Origin: Winogradskyella schleiferi
Lineage (GTDB): Bacteria > Bacteroidota > Bacteroidia > Flavobacteriales > Flavobacteriaceae
Direction: 5' to 3'
NCBI RefSeq assembly: GCF_013394655.1
Contig: NZ_CP053351.1
Coordinates: 1,178,001 to 1,242,000 of the forward strand
Length of the DNA: 64,000 nucleotides
Positions within the stretch are counted from its first letter, which is position 1, and each line of letters begins with the position of its first letter. A program made the translations under genes and the position numbers. This document shows, piece after piece, positions 29,616 to 38,900 of this stretch. A model generated the notes under the pieces. That model was not told the DNA's origin and made no database searches. It worked only from the letters and a program-made list of their open reading frames with translations.

Positions 29616-31255
29616 TACAGTCTTTTAGACCTCACATAAAAATCTCTATCGATTTTGATGTCATCAGCTTTGAGGTTTTTTGTTTGCCAGTGCGCTTTTG
29701 GAAATAACCATTCTGTGGCTTTACCAATTTCAATTTGAATTGGCATATCAAAACCTTCGACAATTTCAGTCCAATGGTACTTCAGTTGACCATTTTTAAT
29801 TGAATATTCCAGTGTTGGAATTTTTGTAGTTCTCAAATACTGGTTAAAAAATTCGGTTAAATCAATTCCCGTTTGTTCGCTTAAGTAATCTTCAATCTGT
29901 TTTGTGGTTACTGTTTGGTGATAGAATTCAGAATTTAAGCCACGAAGTATTTGTCGCCATTCTTCATCATCTTCAATAAGCTGTCTCAGCGTATGAAGCA
30001 TATTCGCTCCTTTGTAATACATATCACTAGAGCCTTCATGGTTAACATCATATAGTCCAATAAGTGGTTTGTCATTTTGAATATTCGCTCGTGTGCCAAT
30101 GACATAATCGGCTGAAGCTTCCTTGCCGTAATAATAATCTAAAAAAAGATTTTCGGAATAGGCTGTAAACCCTTCATGAATCCACATATCTGCAATATCC
30201 TTATTTGTGATATTATTGGCGAACCACTCATGACCAGCTTCATGGATAATAATAAAATCGAATTTTAAACCCCAACCCGTACGGGATAAATCAGTGCCTA
30301 AATAGCCATTCATATATTTGTTTCCATAGGTAACAGAACTCTGGTGTTCCATCCCTAAATAAGGCACTTCTACGAGCTTAAAACTATCTTCATAAAACGG
30401 ATATGGTCCAAACCAATGCTCAAATGCTTTCATCATTTTTGGTGCATCTTTAAAATGGATTTTCGCTTTTTCTAAGTTATGTTTAAGTACCCAATAGTCC
30501 ATATCCAACTTACCTTTTTCGCCGTCATAGACTTCTGAAAAATTCGCGTAATCGCCAATATTTACATTCACACCATAATTATTGATGGGATTATTGACAA
30601 ACCAATGTGACGTCACAGTATTGTTGTTATCATTCTCCACTAATGCTCTCAATCGACCATTGGAAACATTGGTTAAGCCTTTAGGATGCGTTACGCTAAT
30701 AAGCATACTATCCACTTCATCGTACATGTGGTCTTTGTTAGGCCACCATACGCTTGCGCCAAGACCTTGATTAGATGTCGCTATAAAGTGATTTCCGTTC
30801 TTATCTTTTTTCCATGAAAATCCACCATCCCAAGGTGCGCGTTTGGCTTCTCTTGGATTGCCTTTATAATATACTTCAATAGAATTGAGGTCTCCAATAT
30901 ATTGATCTTTGGTAAGCGTAATAAAATGTGCATTACCATCATGTTTAACCTGAAGTTCTTTGCCATTTTGAAGCACAGACGTAATTTCCATTGGCGCTTG
31001 CAAATCAATCTGCAAGACCTGATGAGGTTTCAAAACTTTATATTGTATAAAGTTTTTGCCTGAAATGAATTTGTCATCAGGTTGAACTTCAACATCCAAA
31101 TGATAATAAGTTAAATCCCACCAATCGCGTTCAGGAGTGATACTTCCTCTTAGCGTATCTTGATGTGTAAATGATTCTTTATCTTGAAGTAATTGCGCAT
31201 TTACCGAAAACATTGAGACAACTAACGTTATGATAAGGATATATTTCAATTTCAT
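29615..31255 (-). CDS. Secreted M1 family metallopeptidase
   Basis: A 546-residue exported aminopeptidase-like enzyme (signal peptide about residues 1-20, ending NAQ). Zinc is held by HEAGH (His338, His342; catalytic Glu339) and Glu361, the HExxH-x18-E pattern, in IIHEAGHEWFANN and WIHEGFTAYSE. The GAMEN-like exopeptidase motif reads LGMEHQSS. The N-terminal beta saddle spans about 30-240. The C-terminal ARM-like domain of larger M1 enzymes is absent; a short beta domain with the ISLGKATEWLFP-like end closes the protein. It starts 21 bases after the DUF6265-CBM9 gene and couples to the YdeI-like gene. Confidence 0.93.
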   Translation of the reverse strand: MKLKYILIITLVVSMFSVNAQLLQDKESFTHQDTLRGSITPERDWWDLTYYHLDVEVQPDDKFISGKNFIQYKVLKPHQVLQIDLQAPMEITSVLQNGKELQVKHDGNAHFITLTKDQYIGDLNSIEVYYKGNPREAKRAPWDGGFSWKKDKNGNHFIATSNQGLGASVWWPNKDHMYDEVDSMLISVTHPKGLTNVSNGRLRALVENDNNNTVTSHWFVNNPINNYGVNVNIGDYANFSEVYDGEKGKLDMDYWVLKHNLEKAKIHFKDAPKMMKAFEHWFGPYPFYEDSFKLVEVPYLGMEHQSSVTYGNKYMNGYLGTDLSRTGWGLKFDFIIIHEAGHEWFANNITNKDIADMWIHEGFTAYSENLFLDYYYGKEASADYVIGTRANIQNDKPLIGLYDVNHEGSSDMYYKGANMLHTLRQLIEDDEEWRQILRGLNSEFYHQTVTTKQIEDYLSEQTGIDLTEFFNQYLRTTKIPTLEYSIKNGQLKYHWTEIVEGFDMPIQIEIGKATEWLFPKAHWQTKNLKADDIKIDRDFYVRSKRL

Positions 31256-31276
31256 TTATTTTTTAGCTTGAATTAT

Positions 31277-32434
31277 TTAATCGATCAATTTTAAAGTTCC
31301 GAAAATATGAGCATCTATCCAACCTCTGTTTTTATCGTCGCCTTCAACAAACACTGAACCTATGAAGTTTTCACGTTCCTTGCTTTTATCATTATCGCAA
31401 TAGGCTAGTGCAAAACCGATCTTTTTCCCAAGTTGTAGCTTTTCAGGATGATTTTCTCCCACTTCGTTGTAGGTGTCATTGAATACTGAGATTTTTACCT
31501 CCCATATCGAAGTTTTTCCAGTAGTAATGCGCTTAGATTCTAGGTGCGAATTATAAAGTTTTCCTTTCTTCTCTGTGGACATATCCACCACATTTCCATC
31601 TAATGCAATGTGATAAGCAAAGGCATTATGATTGTATTGGTGTTCGCCACCACTATTGTCTTCGTCTATAAAAATTTCAAGGCAATCATCGTCCCACCAG
31701 GCGACCAACGGATCAGAATTCTTGTCAATTAATTGATCATCTTGTATTTCTGCCAATAGATAAAGGGCATCTTCTGACCAAGATAATTTATAACGACCTG
31801 AAAAATCGTCTTTAGAATAAGCCTCGCCAAGCCATAATTGATCCAACGGCAACCAGTTGGTCTCAGACCATATGTTGTCATCGGCTTTTCCGTCGATAAG
31901 AGGTTTTGTTTTTGCCTTTTTTACCGTTATGAATTGATTTATGGGTTTCTCTATTTTCTTTTTATAGTTGAACTTTACAACCTCAACTTTACCCTTATCA
32001 TCTTTGATGTCCACATAGATATTTATTTCTGAATCACTGATTTTATAGAAAGTCATGCCTTCAAAAACAACTTTGTTTTCAGTGATTTTTACTAATGGAA
32101 AATCAACCGTTTCATCCTTGGTTTCCCACCCTTTTAAATCTGGACCAAAATGTTTGAGTTGAAGAATCAATGAGTTTTCAATTTCTCTAATCACCTCAAT
32201 TTCATAAAAGGTGACATTGCCGTCGTTAATTAATTTAAACGTTGCCATCATGGAACCACCAGAAGGGTCACTCCATATCTCTTCGGTAATGCCTCCAAAA
32301 GCTTTACCGTGCCATGTGCCAGATAGCCATGCAATGTTTTCCAGTTTGGGTTCGAGGGTTTTTTCACTCTGAGCCTTACAAGATGATGTATAGCTTAGGA
32401 AAACCATTATTGCCATCATAATAGATACTTTCAT
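31277..32434 (-). CDS. DUF6265 plus CBM9-like lipoprotein
   Basis: I chose the Met at 32434, which gives the lipoprotein signal MKVSIMMAIMVFLSYTSSC (385 residues); an upstream Met at 32458 adds eight. Two domains are seen. Residues about 30-155 match DUF6265 (IAWLSGTWHGKAFGGITEE, a small beta barrel). Residues about 175-385 are a family 9 carbohydrate-binding-like domain, with IDGKADDNIWSETNWLPL, YLLAEIQDD and WWDDDCLEIFIDEDNSGG. CBM9-like domains bind sugars at chain ends; binding here is inferred. It stands between the PycTM-like gene (66 bases upstream) and the M1 peptidase (21 bases downstream), so it may head a separate M1 unit. Confidence 0.85.
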   Translation of the reverse strand: MKVSIMMAIMVFLSYTSSCKAQSEKTLEPKLENIAWLSGTWHGKAFGGITEEIWSDPSGGSMMATFKLINDGNVTFYEIEVIREIENSLILQLKHFGPDLKGWETKDETVDFPLVKITENKVVFEGMTFYKISDSEINIYVDIKDDKGKVEVVKFNYKKKIEKPINQFITVKKAKTKPLIDGKADDNIWSETNWLPLDQLWLGEAYSKDDFSGRYKLSWSEDALYLLAEIQDDQLIDKNSDPLVAWWDDDCLEIFIDEDNSGGEHQYNHNAFAYHIALDGNVVDMSTEKKGKLYNSHLESKRITTGKTSIWEVKISVFNDTYNEVGENHPEKLQLGKKIGFALAYCDNDKSKERENFIGSVFVEGDDKNRGWIDAHIFGTLKLID

Positions 32435-32524
32435 ACTCTTAATTTTAAATGCGTTCATTATTATGACGTTTTCATTTAATTAAATAGGACAACTTTTACA
32501 ATTATTTAATTGTGACCTAAGAAA

Positions 32525-33097
32525 CTAAGTTAAAATAAAAATAACGTGGTACAAACCTATGATAAATAAAATAATCAGACCCAAAGCCAAAAGGCTAATG
32601 GCGCGTTTTACATTTTTAAATTTCCAAGCGGAGATTTTTGAAATGATAAATATTTGCTCGCCCAATTGCATAAACAATGCGTCCTCGTCTTTGCTCATAG
32701 TTAAAAAAGTCGTTGAAAACTCTTTGACATCACCAAATTTTGAAATGATATCCTTAAAAAAAAACATGTTTTTAGAGAACTTACCTTCAATCTTTGGAAT
32801 AAAACAGCGGATACAGAAAAAAATGGAAGCCGTAGTACAGCATATCCAAGCACCAATAAGAATATATAGATAGGTGTCATTGGTTAATTGGCCCGAAAAA
32901 TTTTCTGTACCTTGATAAATGAAATTCAAGAGAATACCGTAAAAGGACAATATTAAACCCGCTTTTAGTTCAGAAGCCTTAATTAAATCGGTTAAATAAT
33001 TTATGGTTCCCCAATAATGATCAACTAATTCTTCGGTATGACTACTTTGACTTATTCTTTTTGAGGCTGGTTTTTTAATTGGGTTTTGTTCTTCCAT
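32525..33097 (-). CDS. PycTM-like membrane protein (Pycsar effector family)
   Basis: A 190-residue protein with the diagnostic pattern of the Pycsar effector family (PF18967): an N-terminal helix with HYWGTINYLTDLIKASELK, then a helical pair starting KAGLILSFYGILL (residues about 45-62) and LYILIGAWICCTTASIFFC (about 77-97), a soluble helical region, and a last helix ISLLALGLIILFIIGLYHV (about 166-184). Known PycTM proteins bind cyclic pyrimidine nucleotides and damage the membrane during phage defence. Here the adjacent cyclase (52 bases upstream, same strand) has ATP-type residues, so a cAMP-like ligand or a non-defence role is possible. It is the last gene of the signalling operon; a CBM9-like gene follows. 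Confidence 0.85.
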   Translation of the reverse strand: MEEQNPIKKPASKRISQSSHTEELVDHYWGTINYLTDLIKASELKAGLILSFYGILLNFIYQGTENFSGQLTNDTYLYILIGAWICCTTASIFFCIRCFIPKIEGKFSKNMFFFKDIISKFGDVKEFSTTFLTMSKDEDALFMQLGEQIFIISKISAWKFKNVKRAISLLALGLIILFIIGLYHVIFILT

Positions 33098-33149
33098 GAT
33101 TTATACAATGGTTGTTTTATTGATTGTCGTAGAGTTGTTCATTCAAAAG

Positions 33150-34193
33150 TTATTCCTTTACTTCATAAATAGTTAAAGGCTCGGCCTTATTCTTTACCGT
33201 AATACTTCCAACTTTCTCACATTTAAAAGATTCCTTTACTTGGTTGTAGCAATCTTCAGAAATGATAATCTGGTTTTCTTTTGCTGCATCTTGTAATCGA
33301 GCTGCAGTGTTTACAGTATCTCCAATGACCGTATAATCCAAACGTTTTAAACTAGCGGATCCAATATTTCCCGAAATCATTTCTCCGCTCTTAATGCCTA
33401 TCGAAACTTTTGGTTTGAATTCTAAGTTACCATCCAGAGCTGGTAGCTTATTAATTTTTTCACAAACTGCAAGCGAGGCATCAATAGCGCGATCTAGATG
33501 ATAATCACCTCTAAACACGGCCATTATAGCATCGCCTATGAACTTATCTACATAGCCTTTGTGCTGCATGATTTCCTTTACCATTTCATCAAAATAAGTG
33601 TTTATCAGCTTGACAACAGTATTCGCTGTTGCATTTTCACTGATTTTAGTAAAACCACAAATATCAATGAAAACTACGGTAGCTTCAATGGTTTCATTCG
33701 CCATTATTGTAGATTCATATTCACGATTACCCATGAAGTTCAGCACATTTTCATCAACATACATTTTTAGAATATTATTCTCCTTTATAGCTTGAAGTGT
33801 TTCTTTAATGTGCTGTGCATGTTTAATGGTTTTTTCCATCGTAAGCGTTAAATCTTCAAAGTTGATCGGTTTAGTAATAAAGTCGTAAGCACCGCGATTC
33901 ATAGCGGTTCTTATGTTTGCCATATCACCATATGCTGAAACAATAACCGATTTAATTAACGGGCTCAACTCGTTGAGCTTGGTTAATAGTGTAAGTCCAT
34001 CCATTTCTGGCATGTTGATGTCACTTAATACAATATCGACATCTGGGTCTTTATCTAGTTTTTCTAAAGCGTGACGACCGTTTTCCGCAAAAAGAAATTC
34101 ATATTCCTTATCGCGAATTTTTTTTCGAAACTTCTGTTTTATAAGAACCTCTAAATCGGCTTCGTCATCAACTACTAATATTTTTGACATCAT
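33150..34193 (-). CDS. Response regulator with class III adenylate/guanylate cyclase output
   Basis: A 347-residue two-domain protein. Residues 3-125 are a receiver domain with phospho-acceptor Asp58 ([10 protein letters not shown]) and a Lys in FITKPINF. Helix 126-160 links to a class III cyclase domain (about 168-347). Metal-binding Asp177 (VFIDICGFT) and Asp221 ([10 protein letters not shown]) are present, as are Asn295 and Arg299 in [10 protein letters not shown]. The base-recognition pair is Lys217 and Thr288 (LDYTVIGD), as in cyanobacterial CyaB1, so ATP is the likely substrate. Phosphorylation of the receiver should switch cAMP synthesis. The gene overlaps the upstream receiver gene by 4 bases and precedes the PycTM-like gene. 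Confidence 0.93.
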   Translation of the reverse strand: MMSKILVVDDEADLEVLIKQKFRKKIRDKEYEFLFAENGRHALEKLDKDPDVDIVLSDINMPEMDGLTLLTKLNELSPLIKSVIVSAYGDMANIRTAMNRGAYDFITKPINFEDLTLTMEKTIKHAQHIKETLQAIKENNILKMYVDENVLNFMGNREYESTIMANETIEATVVFIDICGFTKISENATANTVVKLINTYFDEMVKEIMQHKGYVDKFIGDAIMAVFRGDYHLDRAIDASLAVCEKINKLPALDGNLEFKPKVSIGIKSGEMISGNIGSASLKRLDYTVIGDTVNTAARLQDAAKENQIIISEDCYNQVKESFKCEKVGSITVKNKAEPLTIYEVKE

Positions 34194-34564
34194 ATACTTT
34201 GTATTAATTTTTCTTTTAATAGTTTAAAATCAACTGGCTTTGTCAAAAAATCGTCTGCACCCAATTCTTTCGCCGTGTTGTAATTATCTTCATCTCCATA
34301 AGCCGTAACCATCATGACTACAGGAGGTGGTGCCAAAAATTCTTTCTTAATGATTTCCAAAAGCTGTAAACCACTCATGCCAGGCATATTGATATCTGAT
34401 AAAATTAGTACAGCCTCGTGCTCCATGGTTTTAAGTTTTTCGAGAGCTTCTTCACCACAAAACGCGAACATAAAATCTAGTTCGTCTTTTCTTATCTCTT
34501 TTCTGAATCTTTGAAGAAAAAGCGTTTTTACGTCTTGTTCATCATCTACAACTAATATTTTCAT
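34190..34564 (-). CDS. Stand-alone response regulator receiver
   Basis: A 124-residue single receiver domain: acidic pair in [10 protein letters not shown], phospho-acceptor Asp57 in [12 protein letters not shown], switch Thr/Ser in [10 protein letters not shown], and Lys in FLTKPVDF. It has no output domain, so it should act as a phosphorelay shuttle or phosphate sink between the three kinases and the receiver-cyclase. The start ATG overlaps the stop of the kinase gene upstream (ATGA), and its own stop overlaps the cyclase gene. Its sequence is close to the receiver half of that cyclase, so one may derive from the other. Confidence 0.94.
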   Translation of the reverse strand: MKILVVDDEQDVKTLFLQRFRKEIRKDELDFMFAFCGEEALEKLKTMEHEAVLILSDINMPGMSGLQLLEIIKKEFLAPPPVVMMVTAYGDEDNYNTAKELGADDFLTKPVDFKLLKEKLIQSI

Positions 34565-35910
34565 GGTACTGTGGTTTTTGTGATTGGTAATATTATTTTG
34601 AATGCTGTAAATTGGCCTTCTCCAGTCTCTACTTGAAGTTCACCATTATGTGCCTGAATGATATCATAACTCATGGATAGACCTAAACCAGTCCCTTTAC
34701 CCGTAGGTTTAGTAGTGAAAAAGGGTTGAAAAATTTTATCTAAGATAGTTTTAGGTATACCATTACCATTGTCCTTTACACAAATTTCAACTCTATCCTG
34801 TAATTTCTTTGTACTTACTGAAACCGTAGGTTTATAATTATTGGATTTAGAATGGGATTTTTTTTCATCAACGGCATAAAACGCATTAGTAAAGAGGTTT
34901 AGAATAACGCGACCGACATCTTGGGGAACAACGTCAATGGTTGTAATGCCATTATCATAGTCAGTCTCCAAATTAGCATTAAATGATTTGTCTTTGGCGC
35001 GTAAGCCATGGTAGGCTAATCTGAGATATTCATCGGTTAGACTGTTGATATCAGTTAGTTCTTTTTTACCAGAGCTACTTCGGCTGTGTTGCAGCATTCC
35101 TTTTACAATACCATCGGCACGCTTACCGTGGTGGTTTATTTTTTCGAGGTTTTGTTTAATGTCTTCCAAAATGTCTCCAACTAGTGCTTCATCTCTTTCT
35201 TCATTTTTCTTTTCTCTTTCCTCTAGAATTTCATCAATCAACTCATTACTTACTTCAGAGAAATTATTGACAAAGTTGAGTGGGTTTTGAATCTCGTGTG
35301 CAATGCCTGCAGTTAATTCTCCTAAACTTGCCATTTTTTCTGATTGAATGAGTTGTGCTTGGGTGGATTTTAAGGTAGCAATGGCTGTTTCCAATTCATT
35401 ATTTTTATCAATTAAATCTGCCGTTCGTTCTGCGACAATCTGTTCTAGTTCTTTGGTTTTTTGTTTCCATTGTTCTATACCGAAAGTGTCAGTTTCGCTT
35501 TCCGCTTCTTCGGGTTTTGATGCGTGCATATGAACGACAAACCATTTGCCTTCTTGGTATTCAAACACAACAGAGCATCTTAATTCCAATTTATGTGGCT
35601 GATCATTTATAGATAAGGTCACTATCAAATCGTCAATAAATACTGCTGAATTTTCATCCTTTGAAACTCTATGGACAATTGGTGAAGTTTGCCATTGCAT
35701 ATCAAGACCTTGGCTTTGCACTTCTTGTCTTTTGATGAAGGCATAGAAATCCGATTTGGAGAATATACGTTCATCAGCAGTAGTCCCAAACGCAACAATA
35801 GACTGTAATAAAATAGGGTCGAGGTCCTCTACATTAGGATTTACGTTTGAACAAACTTCCATTAAAGTTTGGTAAGTATCTTCTAGGTCTTGTCGTTTTA
35901 TGGCGTTCAT
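34561..35910 (-). CDS. Sensor histidine kinase with NTF2-like sensor domain
   Basis: A 449-residue soluble kinase. Residues about 8-135 form an NTF2/SnoaL-like domain ending in VVFEYQEGKWFVVHMHAS. A coiled coil (about 148-195) leads to the HisKA-type segment with His205 in GIAHEIQNPLNFVNNFSE. A HATPase domain follows (N-box NLFTNAFYAV, G1 DNGNGIP, GTGLGLSMSYDI). No membrane helix is present, so it senses a cytoplasmic signal. The catalytic core is nearly the same as in the giant kinase and the kinase at 45169-46215, showing recent duplication. It starts 4 bases after the giant gene and overlaps the receiver gene by 4 bases. Confidence 0.93.
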   Translation of the reverse strand: MNAIKRQDLEDTYQTLMEVCSNVNPNVEDLDPILLQSIVAFGTTADERIFSKSDFYAFIKRQEVQSQGLDMQWQTSPIVHRVSKDENSAVFIDDLIVTLSINDQPHKLELRCSVVFEYQEGKWFVVHMHASKPEEAESETDTFGIEQWKQKTKELEQIVAERTADLIDKNNELETAIATLKSTQAQLIQSEKMASLGELTAGIAHEIQNPLNFVNNFSEVSNELIDEILEEREKKNEERDEALVGDILEDIKQNLEKINHHGKRADGIVKGMLQHSRSSSGKKELTDINSLTDEYLRLAYHGLRAKDKSFNANLETDYDNGITTIDVVPQDVGRVILNLFTNAFYAVDEKKSHSKSNNYKPTVSVSTKKLQDRVEICVKDNGNGIPKTILDKIFQPFFTTKPTGKGTGLGLSMSYDIIQAHNGELQVETGEGQFTAFKIILPITKTTVP

Positions 35911-35914
35911 TTAC

Positions 35915-38900
35915 TTAACTTTTTAGTGGTAATTCAATAATAAAGTATGTTCCTTCTCCTTCTTTTGTTTCAACTTTTAAGTCTCCTTCATGTGCTTTAA
36001 TTATATCATAGCTCATGGATAATCCTAAACCTGTTCCTTTCCCTGTTGGTTTGGTAGTGAAAAAAGGTTGGAATATTTTATCAATGATATGCTTCGGAAT
36101 GCCATTGCCATTATCTTTAACTGAAATGGTGACCTTGTCTTTTAATTTTTTAGTACTGACTGAAACTGTAGGTGCATATTTTTTACCCTCTGAAGCTTTA
36201 GCAGAAGAGGACTTTTCATCCACCGCATAAAACGCATTGGTAAACAAGTTAAGAATAACGCGTCCAATATCTTGAGGAATAACGTCAAATGTTTTTAAGT
36301 TTTCATCATAGTCAGTTTCTAGATTAGCATTAAACGATTTGTCTTTGGCTCTCAATCCATGATAAGCCAATCTAAAATACTCATCTGTAAGTAAATTGAT
36401 ATCAGTAGCTTCTTTTTTATTGCCACTTGCTCTACTATGCTGCAACATCCCTTTTACGATTCCGTCAGCCCGTTTTCCATGATGGTTAATTTTATCAAGA
36501 TTTTGAATAACATCTGCCATAATTGCTCTAACTTCTTCCATGTCTCCTGCCTCAATCTCTTCCAACATTTCGTCCAAAAGTTCTTTGCTGACTTCTGAAA
36601 AATTATTAACAAAGTTTAAGGGATTCTGAATCTCGTGTGCGATACCAGCTGTCAATTCTCCAAGCGACGCCATTTTTTCGGATTGAATAAGTTGTTTTTG
36701 TGTTTGCTGTAATTCTGATAATGATTTTTCTGCACTTTTTTTTGCAGCTTGTAGTTTTATTAAATCTTCCTCAGCTTTTTTAGATTGTGCCTCAGCGACT
36801 TTTAAATCGTTAAATCGTGTGTATGTTAAATTAAAAACGCTTGCAAATCGTTCTAGTAATTGTGTGGTTTCTGCGGGTTGATCTTCTGGTGATGCCATGC
36901 CTATAAATCCACCAGAAAAATAGGCTACAGTTTGCACACGTCTTTTTTGCTCTAAACCATGAATAAAAGGAATATTCATTTCTGTACTTAAGTACTCGAA
37001 ATAATCTTTTAATTCCTTACCTATTAGGTCTATGGTTAGCGATTGTTTGTTCTTTTTCCAACCGGCTAACATCCGTTTTATAGTTTTGTTTTGTGACGCA
37101 TCTGCGATAAATTTATTTGCCAATTTACTACCATCTTCATTAGTTGCCCAACATTCAATTTGACTAGATTTACCTTTAACAATACCTATAAATAAACGAT
37201 TAGGTGCTATGCCTAATTCTAAGAGTTGTTTAAAAACAATGACTGAAGTTTCAGCTAACTCATCAGACTTTTGCATCGCCATAGTTCGCGATCGAACTTT
37301 TTCTAATGCCATTTCTATCTGCGCTTCTTTGGCTTGTTCTTCGGCTTTTTTGAGGTCGAGGAAGCGTGTGTAGGCTTGCTGAAATACCTTTCCAAAGCGC
37401 ATTAAAATATCATTCTCCTCATCAGAAAAGGATATACCAGAAAAATTTTCAATATAGAGTCCGATATCCTTTTGTAAGACTGTTGATGCTGCCAATCCAG
37501 GACAACTGAGATAAAAATCTTTGGCCTTTTTAGTAAGACCTTTGATGTGAGGAAGTAGTTTTTTATAAAAACTATTCTTTTCTTCAAAATTTAATTGCAT
37601 TTTGAAAAAATCCTTGCCCTTCTTTTTTGCTTCTGTGAATAGTCTATCCCAAGGCAGATCGAGGTAGGGAACTGTAATTTTAGATGGAATATCTTGATTA
37701 TCCGCTACCCAAAAATGGAAATCGTTCTTCGGTTCAAAATCTACAACAATGCCTGCATGATCGGCATTGATGTTAAGGTTAGCCATCTGGTCAAAGATCT
37801 CTTTAACAACACCTTTAAGTTCTTCACTATTATGCATCGCCATACCTCTAGAGCGTACACGTTCTAATGCTGTTTCTATCTGTGCTTCACGTGCTTGTAC
37901 TTCCGCCTTTTGAAGATCTAAAAAGCGTGTATAAGTCTGCTCAAAAACTTTTGCAAAACGTGGTAAGATATCGGTGTTTTCTATTTGTTTAAGTGATGAG
38001 ACAAGTATATAACCATGATTAAACGAAGCTCCATAATCTATTTCCCAAGGTGGAGGTTCTGGCATTGGTGCATTTCGGGATTCTAAATCCTTTAACGTAA
38101 TTTGTGCGGAAGGTAACTTAAAGATATCCTCAAAATGCTGTTCAATAAAATCGCTTGGTATTTCAATAGAGAACAACGCTTTCCCAGCTTTCCACTGATC
38201 ATAGCGGTACTGATGAATATAGTCTAAGTCTACTGGAACTATCATTGGACTCAGCATACCAGCTCCAGGTATACTGTGCCATTGTTCTACATGACCATCG
38301 TGCTTATCACAGAATACAATACCTGTCGCAAATAATTCTTCTCCAAAACTTCTTAATTGATTAAACATTTCTGTGGTCACATTACCAAAATCTGCTGTAC
38401 TTTGCATACCCATAGATTGAGAACGTATACGTTCTAGAGCAGTTTCTATTTGTGCCTCTCTAGCCTGTGCTTCTGCTTTTTGTAGGTCAAGGAAACGTGT
38501 GTAGGTACGTTCAAATTCTATACTGAAACGTTGTAATATTTGCTGTTCTTCATTACTGATGGGTCTTTTTATGTTGATCCCGAAACAACCATATTTCATA
38601 AAAGCTTCGGCATAATAAAGTCCCTTTGAAAAATATGTCGGATTTAATTTTTTGGCATCTTTTAGCAGTTCTTCCCAAGCGGTAAAAAAGGTTTTAACTT
38701 CCGAAGGTTCGATATGATGCATGTGCACAGAAACACCACTCGCCCAATCTTTGAAACATGCAGCCGTATAGGGCTCGGTTTTGTCTAATGGATAAACAAT
38801 CGCTTTACTGTGAATTGCAGGACTTCTTTTTTTATCTGAATTCCAAGCGACCCAAAATTTATGTTCGTTTTTAGCTTCATCTGGTAGCCATACATATGAA

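Noticed and set aside
32525..34193. A textbook Pycsar phage-defence pair
   Set aside because: The cyclase is fused to a receiver and has Lys/Thr base residues of ATP-using enzymes, and the pair belongs to a larger two-component operon. I keep only the family assignment of the effector.
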